A stretch of DNA of 23,656 nucleotides from UBA2943 sp946534895 (GTDB lineage: Bacteria > Bacillota > Clostridia > Christensenellales > Aristaeellaceae), in the NCBI GenBank assembly GCA_946534895.1, contig CAMNDE010000055.1:1-23656 (forward strand), written 5' to 3'. Numbering within the stretch: position 1 is the stretch's first letter; each line of letters opens with the position of its first letter. A model generated the notes under the pieces. The model saw nothing but the letters and a program-made list of their open reading frames with translations. It was not told the DNA's origin and made no database searches. Below are positions 15,677 to 22,361 of this stretch, one piece after another. The translations under genes were made by a program, and so were the position numbers.

Positions 15677-17419
15677 TTACACCGCCTCCTTCCCGGAAAT
15701 GCCGTACTGCAGACAATAGGTCTCCCAGTAATACCCTTTCTTTTCCAGCAGTTCCTTGTGCGTGCCGCGCTCGGCGATCTGTCCATCCTTGAGCACCAGG
15801 ATCAGGTCCGCATCCCGCATGGACGAAATCCTCTGGGCAATAATGAACTTGGTGCACGCAAAGGGCAGTTCCCGGAGCTGGGCCTGGATATACTGTTCGG
15901 TCTCGCTGTCCACGGCGGATGTGGTGTCGTCCATGACCAGAATGCCGGGCTGTACCGCCATTGCCCTGGCCAGGGCTATTCTCTGGCGCTGCCCGCCGGA
16001 CAGACCGACGCCGCGCTCACCGATAATCGTGTCATACCCTTCGGGCAGATGCCGGATGAACTCGTCCGCGGCCGCACGCCGGGAGAAGTCTTCCACTTCC
16101 TCCAGGGAAAGATCCTGGTTGCCGAAGGCCACATTGCCCTCCACGGTATCCGAGAACAGGAACACATCCTGGGTGGCTGTACCGATGCCCCCGCGCAGCT
16201 GCTGCAGCTTCCACTGGCGTACATCGCAGCCGTCCACCAGAATCCGGCCGTCTGTGACATCGTAGAACCTGGCCAGCAGCTGGATCATCGTGGTCTTGCC
16301 GCTGCCGGTGGGACCCATGACCGCCACGGTCTGTCCGCTTTCCACGGAAAAGCTCACGTCCTGAAGCACGTGCTTTCCTTCCACGGTATAGCTCACATGG
16401 TCGAACTCAATTCTGCCGTTCACCCGCTCGTGCTCCACCGGATCCGCGGGATCCACAATGGACGGCCTGCCGAACTGCAGCTCCATGACCTTGGCCGCAG
16501 ACGTGGAAAAGCGCTGAAGGTCATTGATCAGGTTGCCCAGTTCACGCATGGGGTTCGCCAGTGCCCAGCTCAGGCCCGTGTAAATGGCCAGCTGCCCAGG
16601 CGTCATTTCCCCGCGGATGATGAACACGCCGCCCAGGAAAATGGTGACCAGCATCATGGCATTGGCCAGGATTTCGATCATCGGGAAGAAGGTCAGCCAC
16701 AGCTTGTTGATGCGCAGATGCGAATCCATGAACGCGTGGTTCTTCTTCTCAAACCGTTCCTTTTCATATTCCTCGCGGGCAAACGCCTTCACCACGCGGT
16801 TGCCGGCAATGTTCTCCTGGGCCGCCGCATTCATGTCGGACAGACGCTCACGCATGGCCACAAAGCGCGGACGCACATGCTTGGAGAACAGCTTGGTGAT
16901 CACAAGCAGCGCCGGCGTAATGGCCAGAAGAATCAGTGTCAGCTTCCAGTTCACTGTCAGCAGGTAAATGCCCGCAAACAGGAAGGTGCACGTGGCATCA
17001 ATAATTCTGTAGTCGATGTAGCTCAGGAAATGACGGCACCAGTCCAGGTCCGCACTCATCCGGGTCATGAGATCTCCGGAGCGGTGCAGATCGAAAAAGC
17101 GCATGTCATTGTACTGCAGCTTTTCAAAGAGCTTGCAGCGCAGCGTATAGATCACGCTCTGGGCATCCTTTTCAAGAAACACCACCATGAGATAGCGCAT
17201 GCCTTCCCTCAGGAGCTTCATGCCCAGCATGAGCATCAGGATGCCCATAAGGGGGTCCGGGTTCTGCGGGATAATGACGTCATCAATCAGCCGCTGACTC
17301 AGTGCCGGGTTCACCAGCAGTATGACACAGGATACGACACTGATGCACATGGCAGTGATGTGCCGGATCCGGCTGACTCTGTCCATATTGCTCCACAGCC
17401 ACTTGATCTGTTCCAACAT
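15677..17419 (-). CDS. ABC exporter half-transporter, subunit with the degenerate ATP site
   Basis: This 580-residue protein has an exporter membrane domain (about 1-320) and an ATPase domain. Walker A (GPTGSGKTT, K375) and signature (LSGGQRQR) are canonical. However, the catalytic Glu after Walker B is Asp (VMDDTTSAVD, D498) and the switch His is Gln (IIAQRISS, Q529). These two changes together are the hallmark of the non-hydrolysing site in heterodimeric exporters such as BmrC/BmrD and TM287/TM288. With the partner's LSQGE signature, they define one complete degenerate site. ATG 17419 has AGGAAAGG about 8 nt upstream; the reading frame stays open further upstream, but only across the regulator promoter region. 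It is the first gene of the operon. Confidence 0.92.
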   Translation of the reverse strand: MLEQIKWLWSNMDRVSRIRHITAMCISVVSCVILLVNPALSQRLIDDVIIPQNPDPLMGILMLMLGMKLLREGMRYLMVVFLEKDAQSVIYTLRCKLFEKLQYNDMRFFDLHRSGDLMTRMSADLDWCRHFLSYIDYRIIDATCTFLFAGIYLLTVNWKLTLILLAITPALLVITKLFSKHVRPRFVAMRERLSDMNAAAQENIAGNRVVKAFAREEYEKERFEKKNHAFMDSHLRINKLWLTFFPMIEILANAMMLVTIFLGGVFIIRGEMTPGQLAIYTGLSWALANPMRELGNLINDLQRFSTSAAKVMELQFGRPSIVDPADPVEHERVNGRIEFDHVSYTVEGKHVLQDVSFSVESGQTVAVMGPTGSGKTTMIQLLARFYDVTDGRILVDGCDVRQWKLQQLRGGIGTATQDVFLFSDTVEGNVAFGNQDLSLEEVEDFSRRAAADEFIRHLPEGYDTIIGERGVGLSGGQRQRIALARAMAVQPGILVMDDTTSAVDSETEQYIQAQLRELPFACTKFIIAQRISSMRDADLILVLKDGQIAERGTHKELLEKKGYYWETYCLQYGISGKEAV

Positions 17420-17474
17420 TCGCTTGCCTTTCCTCGCCTTCGCGAAACTTTGGGGAAATGTGTAGCAAGTGTGG

Positions 17475-17487
17475 ACTGTAGTACAGT
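17475..17487. promoter_or_regulatory. Palindrome ACTGTA-G-TACAGT in the ABC/AraC divergent region
   Basis: A perfect 6+1+6 inverted repeat lies 56 nt upstream of the exporter ATG and just upstream of the regulator -35 box. It is a candidate binding site for a dimeric regulator controlling one or both directions. AraC-type proteins often prefer direct repeats, so another regulator is possible. Confidence 0.5.
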
Positions 17488-17492
17488 TTTTC

Positions 17493-17521
17493 TTGTAATT
17501 CCATGGTTTTTCCCCTATAAT
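17493..17521 (+). promoter_or_regulatory. Promoter of the AraC-family gene
   Basis: TTGTAA at 17493-17498 and a perfect TATAAT at 17516-17521 are 17 bp apart. The leader to the start codon is about 44 nt. No equally clear promoter for the divergent exporter operon was found. Confidence 0.75.
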
Positions 17522-17571
17522 TTTCATGAAATACTGTTTTTTCACCACTCCCCGAACAGGAGGTGTACGCG

Positions 17572-18408
17572 TTGAAGCAGCCGCATACCCTGCCGGACCC
17601 GGTTCCGGAGGGCATCCATGTATCCACTGCCCTGCGTAATGCCGGTTTTGCCATGCTGGACTCCCACTGCCATAATCAGGTGGAAGTTTTCCATGTGGAA
17701 ACCGGATCCTGCCGTTTTCTTCTGGATGAAGAAATCTACGACCTGCATGCCGGGGATTTTCTCCTGATTCCACCCATGAAGCTGCATTACACCCGATACC
17801 TGTTCGGCACATGCCGGCGTACGGCTCTGTATTTTTCTCCGACAGATGCGGATGATACAGTCCTTGATCTTCTTCCTGACGGCCGGTCGTTTCTCGAGAA
17901 AGTGCGCGTGTTTCAGATCCCGGAAGGGCATATGGAGCAGGTGCACGACTGTCTCGGCCGCCTTCTGAAAGAATCCCGGATGCGTGACTCCTACTCCACG
18001 CCCATGCAGCGTCTGTGCCTGCAGGAACTCCTTCTGCTATTCGGCCGTCTGGCCACCTTTCTCGGGGATGCCCCGCTGGACATTCACACCACGGACCAGC
18101 AGATCATCCGTGCCGCACGCTTCATTTCGGACTCCTACATGCACCCCATCACATCCAGGGACGTGGCCAATGCCGTGGGCTTCAGTCCCAACTATTTAAG
18201 CCGTAAGTTCCATGAAGCCGCCGGTATCGGACTGCATGAATACCTGGTCTTCATCCGGCTGCATCACGCGGCGCTGGAACTGCGCTCCACCCGGGATTCC
18301 ATCACCACCATCGCCTTCCGCTGCGGTTTTTCCGACAGTAATTATTTCAAGGATGCGTTCAAGAAAAAATACGGCGTCACACCCAGCTACTACAGAAAGT
18401 ACGCGTAG
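17572..18408 (+). CDS. AraC-family transcriptional regulator
   Basis: This 278-residue regulator has an N-terminal cupin-like sensor domain (about 15-110; DSHCHNQVEVFHV and AGDFLLIPPMKLHY are the beta-barrel hallmarks). A linker follows, then a C-terminal pair of helix-turn-helices (about 180-278: SRDVANAVGFSPNYLSRKF, then ITTIAFRCGFSDSNYFKDAF and KKYGVTPSYYRK). TTG 17572 is chosen because AGGAGG at 17558-17563 is 8 nt upstream; the GTG at 17563 overlaps that site and cannot be used. Many relatives respond to sugars or drugs. It is divergent from the ABC exporter, with a palindrome between, so control of the exporter is likely. No ligand can be named. Confidence 0.9.
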   Translation: MKQPHTLPDPVPEGIHVSTALRNAGFAMLDSHCHNQVEVFHVETGSCRFLLDEEIYDLHAGDFLLIPPMKLHYTRYLFGTCRRTALYFSPTDADDTVLDLLPDGRSFLEKVRVFQIPEGHMEQVHDCLGRLLKESRMRDSYSTPMQRLCLQELLLLFGRLATFLGDAPLDIHTTDQQIIRAARFISDSYMHPITSRDVANAVGFSPNYLSRKFHEAAGIGLHEYLVFIRLHHAALELRSTRDSITTIAFRCGFSDSNYFKDAFKKKYGVTPSYYRKYA

Positions 18409-18428
18409 AGTCTTACGTATATGCAGAG

Positions 18429-18464
18429 AACCCGCCTCCGGCTTGAAACCGGCGGCGGGTTTTT
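18429..18464 (+). terminator. Terminator of the AraC-family gene
   Basis: AACCCGCCTCCGG (18429-18441) pairs with CCGGCGGCGGGTT (18449-18461) with one mismatch. TTTTT follows the stem. On the minus strand no T run follows, so I see no clear terminator for the SH3-protein gene on the other side. Confidence 0.85.
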
Positions 18465-18544
18465 CTCAACTTTCATCTCTATGTAAACGCCCGGATCTTC
18501 GGGCCTTGTTTCTCGTTATTCCGGGAGCGTCTGAAACGCTTCTG

Positions 18545-19108
18545 TCAGTTCCGGATCATGTAATCGTTGGCCATATAGCCGGTCTGTCCGGTGGTCAGAT
18601 CAATCACCTGGCTCCAGGTCTTGCCGCGGGCAATCACCTGCAGCACATCGCCGGCGATGAGGCGGCGGATTTCACGGGCCGTCTTGTTGGGCTGTACGCG
18701 CAGTCCCACGCTGCTGTCCGTACGGCGGCTCAGTGCCTTGGCGGTCACGGTGTAGGGCGTAACAGTGCGGAAGTTGTCTTCGCGCTCGGTGATTTCATAC
18801 TTTCCGGGCTTGCTGGCCACCAGGAACTTGGTCATGACATAACCGCCGTTGCTGTATCCCTCGGGCTCCACATAGGCCCAGCCCTTGGGTGCGGGCATGC
18901 TCTTCACAATCTCCACCCGTGTACCGCACTCCAGACGATACAGGACATGTCCGGCAGTGGATGCCGCATCACGGACATTCAGGGTCTTGCCGTTGCTGCA
19001 GTTGACCCACATGGAAACATTCTGAACGGGTTCGGCGCCTGCCAGGGCGGGAATCATAAGACTGGTCAGAGAGAGAATGACGAGTACGATTGCGATAAGC
19101 TTCTTCAT
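18545..19108 (-). CDS. Secreted protein with two bacterial SH3-like domains
   Basis: The 187-residue protein starts with a clear Sec signal peptide: KK, then a hydrophobic stretch IAIVLVILSLTSLMIP, then ALA at 21-23 or AGA at 23-25. Two SH3b-type domains follow. The first is about 33-95 (KTLNVRDAASTAGHVLYRLE, GTRVEIV, WAYVEPEG, GGYVMTKFL); the second is about 122-187 (GLRVQPNKTAREIRRLIAGD, WSQVIDL, GQTGYMANDY). Such domains bind cell-wall peptides, so the protein probably works at the wall; no catalytic domain is attached. ATG 19108 has GGAAGG upstream and places the signal at the N-terminus. It lies downstream of the ECF sigma gene but behind a terminator, and its upstream region shares a box with the sigma operon leader, so it may belong to that sigma regulon. 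Confidence 0.82.
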   Translation of the reverse strand: MKKLIAIVLVILSLTSLMIPALAGAEPVQNVSMWVNCSNGKTLNVRDAASTAGHVLYRLECGTRVEIVKSMPAPKGWAYVEPEGYSNGGYVMTKFLVASKPGKYEITEREDNFRTVTPYTVTAKALSRRTDSSVGLRVQPNKTAREIRRLIAGDVLQVIARGKTWSQVIDLTTGQTGYMANDYMIRN

Positions 19109-19183
19109 AATGGTTGCCTTCCTTTCCATGAACCTGCCATGCAGGAGTCGTTTCTTTTCGTTCAGGCTCCATCCGCCTGACAC

Positions 19184-19354
19184 TAGTTGATACGCGCGAC
19201 TTTCAGAGGTGGCAGTGGAAACCCGAAAAATATTTGGAAAGTTTTTTTCGGCTCATGTCAGGCACCCTGCAGCACATGCCAGGCAGGCCTATTTCCTGAC
19301 CGCCCAGGGCCGGGATAACAGCTCATAGCCTCAGTCCATTCCTGTTTCAGGCAG
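19184..19354. other. Intergenic stretch with no gene seen
   Basis: This lies between the SH3-protein gene and the sigma-factor terminator. I see no reading frame with a ribosome-binding site. It contains the shared box (19210-19235) and an AT-rich CCGAAAAA/TTTTTCGG inverted repeat (about 19223-19251). No sigma-A promoter is evident, which fits use of an alternative sigma factor. Confidence 0.5.
19210..19235 (-). promoter_or_regulatory. Shared box upstream of the SH3-protein gene
   Basis: In plus-strand reading TGGCAGTG (19210-19217) is followed after 9 nt by AAAATATTT (19227-19235). The same two words, 7 nt apart, occur upstream of the ECF sigma operon at 20119-20142. Shared orientation relative to both genes suggests a common promoter or regulator site. 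Confidence 0.45.
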
Positions 19355-19388
19355 AAAAAAGCCCTCTGTCCTTTTCAGACAGAAGGCT
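19355..19388 (-). terminator. Terminator of the ECF sigma operon
   Basis: On the minus strand AGCC-T-TCTGTC pairs with GACAGA-G-GGCT (plus 19360-19370 with 19378-19388). TTTTTT follows. It ends 9 nt from the sigma gene stop. Confidence 0.85.
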
Positions 19389-19396
19389 GTGATACT

Positions 19397-19879
19397 TTAT
19401 TCGCCCATATACTCACGCAGAAGCAGCAGTGCGTTCTGATGCCGGAGCTTGACGGCGCCGTAGCTCAGATTCATCATCTCGGCGATTTCCGTCAGCGGCT
19501 TTCCGTCATAATACCTCAGGACAATAATGTCCATCAGCTGCTGAGGAAGCCTGCGCAGGGCTGCGGCCAGCTCACTCAGGTTCTCTGTTTCCAGCAGGTG
19601 CCCTTCCACTTCGGAATCATCCTGAATGTTTTCATCAAGCTCTTCCGTGGGCCGCGTCCTGCGGAAATGGTCAATCACAGTATTGCGCGTAATGGAGAAA
19701 ATCCAGGTGCCCACCCGGGCCTTGGTATCATCAAAGGTATCCAGATTCCGGAACACCTTTTCAAACACGTCCGAGCACAGATCTTCCGCATCCGAACTGC
19801 TTCTGATCCTCGCCCGGATATAAGCCATCACCTTGTCCCTGTATTCCGCATAGACCAGTGCTGCATCAATGCTCGCCAT
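19397..19879 (-). CDS. ECF-type RNA polymerase sigma factor
   Basis: This is a 160-residue sigma-70 family protein of the extracytoplasmic-function group. Region 2 spans about 10-80 (DAEDLCSDVFEKVFRNLD, then VGTWIFSITRNTVIDHFRR). An acidic linker is at 80-105. Region 4 spans about 105-158 (LRRLPQQLMDIIVLRYYDGK, LTEIAEMMNLSYGAVKLRHQ). It directs RNA polymerase to special promoters, typically for envelope stress. Its ATG lies inside the end of the preceding 65-residue gene (14-bp overlap) with no strong ribosome-binding site of its own, so translation is probably coupled. There is no transmembrane anti-sigma gene next to it; the small upstream protein is the only candidate partner. Confidence 0.92.
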   Translation of the reverse strand: MASIDAALVYAEYRDKVMAYIRARIRSSSDAEDLCSDVFEKVFRNLDTFDDTKARVGTWIFSITRNTVIDHFRRTRPTEELDENIQDDSEVEGHLLETENLSELAAALRRLPQQLMDIIVLRYYDGKPLTEIAEMMNLSYGAVKLRHQNALLLLREYMGE

Positions 19880-20063
19880 GGTTCTTTTCGTTATCCTTCT
19901 TCACGGGCAGCTCCGGCTGTCCTGCTGCAAAGACCATGTCCATCTCATCCATGCTCAGTTCACGCTTCTGATAGCGCGCATGAACGGAATCAATCACCTG
20001 CTGCAGGTCCGAATTTCCCTCAAACTTCTGGAAATCGAAGAGTTTTCTCAGTTTGCTCTCCAT
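19866..20063 (-). CDS. 65-residue partner protein of the ECF sigma factor
   Basis: This is a small soluble protein rich in charge, with no membrane helix. ATG 20063 has AAAGGAG 8 nt upstream; an earlier in-frame ATG at 20081 overlaps that site. The middle (ELSMDEMDMVFAAG, about 41-54) resembles the helix-then-small-residue segment of some peptide leader sequences, where LS-x-x-E-L-D-x-V precedes Gly/Ala pairs. The resemblance is short and may be coincidental. Its stop overlaps the sigma start by 14 bp, so the two are made together. It could be a cytosolic anti-sigma factor or a sigma cofactor. I do not recognise the family. Confidence 0.65.
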   Translation of the reverse strand: MESKLRKLFDFQKFEGNSDLQQVIDSVHARYQKRELSMDEMDMVFAAGQPELPVKKDNEKNHGEH

Positions 20064-20118
20064 TGCGATCGCTCCTTTCATAAGGCTTTCACCTTTTTAT
20101 ACGGAAAAAAGAAAGGGA

Positions 20119-20142
20119 TGGCAGTGATTCTGGAAAATATTT
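20119..20142 (-). promoter_or_regulatory. Shared box in the leader of the ECF sigma operon
   Basis: TGGCAGTG (20119-20126) and AAAATATTT (20134-20142) in plus-strand reading match the box at 19210-19235 upstream of the SH3-protein gene. It lies about 55-80 nt before the first gene, downstream of the sigma-A promoter, and may be an autoregulated second promoter. Confidence 0.45.
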
Positions 20143-20145
20143 TCT

Positions 20146-20181
20146 TCCGGATTCAAGACATTTTTGTTCTGTCCGGATTCA
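20146..20181 (-). repeat. Direct repeat TGAATCCGGA in the sigma operon leader
   Basis: On the minus strand TGAATCCGGA occurs at 20172-20181 and again at 20146-20155, 26 bp apart. A shorter copy AATCCGG is at 20208-20214 inside the promoter spacer. Repeated sites in a leader suggest binding of a regulator. Confidence 0.45.
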
Positions 20182-20189
20182 CAGGAGGT

Positions 20190-20219
20190 ATTATAGAATA
20201 TCAGGGGCCGGATTGTCCA
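20190..20219 (-). promoter_or_regulatory. Sigma-A type promoter of the ECF sigma operon
   Basis: On the minus strand TGGACA (20214-20219) and a perfect TATAAT (20190-20195) are 18 bp apart. The predicted leader to ATG 20063 is about 120 nt, longer than most here. Confidence 0.65.
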
Positions 20220-20286
20220 ATCTAATTTTCAGATTTTTGGAAAACATGCAGGACAAAAACTGCTCACCTGACCGGACACATGTAAA

Positions 20287-20319
20287 GGAAAAGACTGCCT
20301 GCCAAAAGAGCAGACAGTC
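20287..20319 (-). terminator. Terminator of the truncated oxidoreductase gene
   Basis: On the minus strand GACTGTCTGC pairs with GCAGGCAGTC (one mismatch) around a 7-nt loop. TTTTCC follows. It lies 26 nt after the stop. Confidence 0.8.
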
Positions 20320-20344
20320 CGTATTTCCGGGAACAGGCACTTCA

Positions 20345-21112
20345 TCAGGCGGTGACCATCACGGCCTTTTCCTGCGCCTTCAGGCACAGCTCGGCAGCCT
20401 TGAAGGCATGCGCCTGGGTCATGGCCTTTTCCGTACGGTTCAGGCAGTCCAGGATCAGGCCTCCGAAGAACGGATATCCGGTCATGCCGGTGGCATCAAT
20501 GTGCTGTTCACCCTTTCCGTTGACCAGGAAAACGTGGTTTCCGCCTTCTTCCGGAGCAGTCAGATTGATATACTTGCGGATCTCAATGAATCCTTCCGTG
20601 CCGAGAATCAGCGTGCGTCCGTCGCCCCAGGTCCTCAGGCCATCCGGGGTAAACCAGTCCACACGGAAATAGTTGGTGGTCCCGTTCCTACCCGTCAGCG
20701 AGCAGTCACCGAAATCATCCAGTTCCGGGTACTCCGGATGCGCATAGTTCCCGATCCGGGCCAGCTGTACTTCCGCGTCTTCCTCGCCGGCGAAATGCAG
20801 GTACTGCTCAATCTGATGGCTTCCGATATCACATAAAATGCCGCCGTACTTTTCCTTTTCAAAGAACCACTTCGGCCTGGTGGGGGCCTGAAGGCGGTGC
20901 GGTCCGAATCCGGATACGCTGATAACCTTTCCGATCTCCCCGGCATCCACCATGTAACCGGCCAGAATAGCGCCTTCCACGTGCAGACGCTCGGAATAAT
21001 AGACCATGTACTTCTTCCCCGTCTTTTTCACGGTTTCCCTGGCCTTTTCAAGCTGTGCCATGGTGGTATTTACCAGACCATTTTTCTTCTGGTGACCTCT
21101 ATTTGCCAGCAA
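20345..21112 (-). pseudogene. Gfo/Idh/MocA family oxidoreductase lacking the NAD-binding domain
   Basis: The frame encodes only the substrate-binding part of a sugar dehydrogenase-like enzyme. It runs TTMAQLEKARETVKKTG, then YYSERLHVEGA, then GGILCDIGSHQIEQYLHFAG (family His), to a normal C-terminus. Whole enzymes have some 350-390 residues and begin with a Rossmann fold and GxGxxG. Here about 115-120 residues are missing and no such motif is found upstream in any frame. The first homologous residues start near 21067. Before that the sequence turns AT-rich and a TGA closes the frame just above the TTG at 21112. No ribosome-binding site precedes TTG 21112 or ATG 21061. I infer a gene truncated by deletion or rearrangement. 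Most of the remaining frame is intact, so the event may be recent, or the fragment may be kept for another role. Confidence 0.75.
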
Positions 21113-21234
21113 TATTCAGACATATATCGTACTTTTGGGGTTAGTCTATAGTCCGATGATTTGGGAAAGTATTAATATAATAAATTGCCGCATTCATTGA
21201 GAATCTTTTTGTTTTTTCCATACTCCGGGAACAC
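21113..21234. other. AT-rich junction patch without a gene
   Basis: This stretch is clearly richer in A and T than the flanking genes (for example TATTAATATAATAAATTG near 21168-21186). It abuts the truncated oxidoreductase where its NAD-binding half should be. I see no open frame, terminal inverted repeat or transposase fragment. Confidence 0.5.
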
Positions 21235-21263
21235 AAAAAGGACTGCCCATGTACGGGCAGTCC
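21235..21263 (-). terminator. Terminator of the Tat-exported redox protein gene
   Basis: On the minus strand GGACTGCCC and GGGCAGTCC form a perfect 9-bp stem around a short loop. TTTTT follows (plus 21235-21239). Confidence 0.9.
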
Positions 21264-21281
21264 CAGCAGTTCGGTTAAGCA

Positions 21282-22211
21282 TTACTTGATCTGGCTCAGG
21301 GCATCCTTTACAGCTTCCATGATGGCATTGGACGTCTGAGTGGCATTGGTGACCGCGTCCACATCGGCGGACTGGGCATCAATGATGGCCTTCGGAATGC
21401 TTTCCATGGCCGGATCGCAGATGCCGGGGGTCTCACTGCTGCTCAGCACTTCAATGTTGGCAATCCTGTCGCCGTCCATGGTGACCTTGACCTTGACTTC
21501 GCCGCGCTCGGTCTCGCTGGTGCCGATGTACTCATTCGCCGCCAGTTCCACGGGAGCTGCTTCTTCCACGGGTGCAGCTTCCTCGTAGCCGTACTGCACG
21601 TTCAGCAGTTCAATGACCTTGCAGACCACTTCACCGGTCAGCGCTGCGCAGCGTGCCTTGCGGGCCGCGTCGCCCATTTCCAGATTGTTGGCCTTCATGA
21701 ACTTGTTCACGGATGCGTTGCAGGTAATGTCATCGGCCACGGTGGTGACAGCTTCATATTCCGGCTGATAGCTGGGGAAAGGTTCTTTCCGGTACCAGTC
21801 AAACAGCTTGTTGCGGATTTCACCGGCCACGGCAGGTTCGCAGAAGAAGCCGATCATCACGCAGGCGCCGCCCAGGGCACCGCACAGCGTCTGGCAGCCG
21901 TATCCGCCGGCACCGAGCGCCATGATCTTGGCGGGGATGATATTGTAGGGATATCCGTATTCCTCGGCCAGCAGTTCCATAATGCCGGCTACAGCGCCTG
22001 CACCGCAGCCGCCGACCTCAAACCAGCGCTTGTAGGTGTACTCCAGTGCCTTCTGCTTGTCGATGGGATGCCAGGTCCAGGGATAATCCGGAATCTGCTC
22101 GCCGTCAGCCAGGGCGGGCACTACAGGCAGCGCGCCTGCCACAGCCAGTCCGGCTGCACCGATTCCGAGATTTTTCAAGAATGTACGACGGTTCATATCC
22201 TGATTCCGCAT
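21282..22211 (-). CDS. Tat-exported C_GCAxxG_C_C-type redox protein with C-terminal FMN-binding domain
   Basis: The 309-residue protein has a twin-arginine signal (NRRTFLKNLG at 7-16, hydrophobic stretch, ALA cleavage site at 33-35). A cysteine-rich domain of the C_GCAxxG_C_C redox family follows: C69, C106, C110, C117 and C124 around GYGCQTLCGALGGAC, with more Cys further on. After a repeated EAAPVE linker comes an FMN_bind-like domain (about 225-309) ending VDAVTNATQTSNAI. In that family the Thr of the S/T-G-A-T motif is covalently flavinylated by ApbE; here the Gly is Asn. Tat export of a folded cofactor protein, several Cys and a flavin domain together imply extracytoplasmic electron transfer. 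No CxxCH haem motif is present. ATG 22211 has AGGAGG 8 nt upstream. It is a single-gene unit. Confidence 0.85.
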   Translation of the reverse strand: MRNQDMNRRTFLKNLGIGAAGLAVAGALPVVPALADGEQIPDYPWTWHPIDKQKALEYTYKRWFEVGGCGAGAVAGIMELLAEEYGYPYNIIPAKIMALGAGGYGCQTLCGALGGACVMIGFFCEPAVAGEIRNKLFDWYRKEPFPSYQPEYEAVTTVADDITCNASVNKFMKANNLEMGDAARKARCAALTGEVVCKVIELLNVQYGYEEAAPVEEAAPVELAANEYIGTSETERGEVKVKVTMDGDRIANIEVLSSSETPGICDPAMESIPKAIIDAQSADVDAVTNATQTSNAIMEAVKDALSQIK

Positions 22212-22239
22212 AATCAATACCTCCTGAAACATATATTGT

Positions 22240-22257
22240 TTCTGACTTATGTCAGAA
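22240..22257. promoter_or_regulatory. Perfect palindrome TTCTGAC-N4-GTCAGAA at the transcription start
   Basis: Seven-base arms at 22240-22246 and 22251-22257 touch the -10 box and cover the expected start point of the redox-protein gene. This is a classical repressor position. The bound regulator is not identified. Confidence 0.65.
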
Positions 22258-22285
22258 TTATACGCGTTTTTTTCCCGAATTGCAA
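22257..22285 (-). promoter_or_regulatory. Promoter of the Tat-exported redox protein gene
   Basis: On the minus strand TTGCAA (22280-22285) and TATAAT (22257-22262) are separated by exactly 17 bp. These are the same boxes and spacing as the riboswitch promoter at 45-73. Confidence 0.8.
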
Positions 22286-22361
22286 ATCTTCGGCCCGAAC
22301 GTATCTGCAGATCATAACCCGCATCGCGGATCCCGGCCCGTGGAATACTGTATGGCGCATT

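Noticed and set aside
14260..17575. Two long frames (510 and 637 residues) opposite the ABC exporter genes
   Set aside because: Their composition is atypical (many His and Gln), and the opposite strand has complete ABC motifs.
21113..21234. AT-rich patch as an insertion-sequence remnant
   Set aside because: No terminal inverted repeats, target duplication or transposase fragment could be found by eye.
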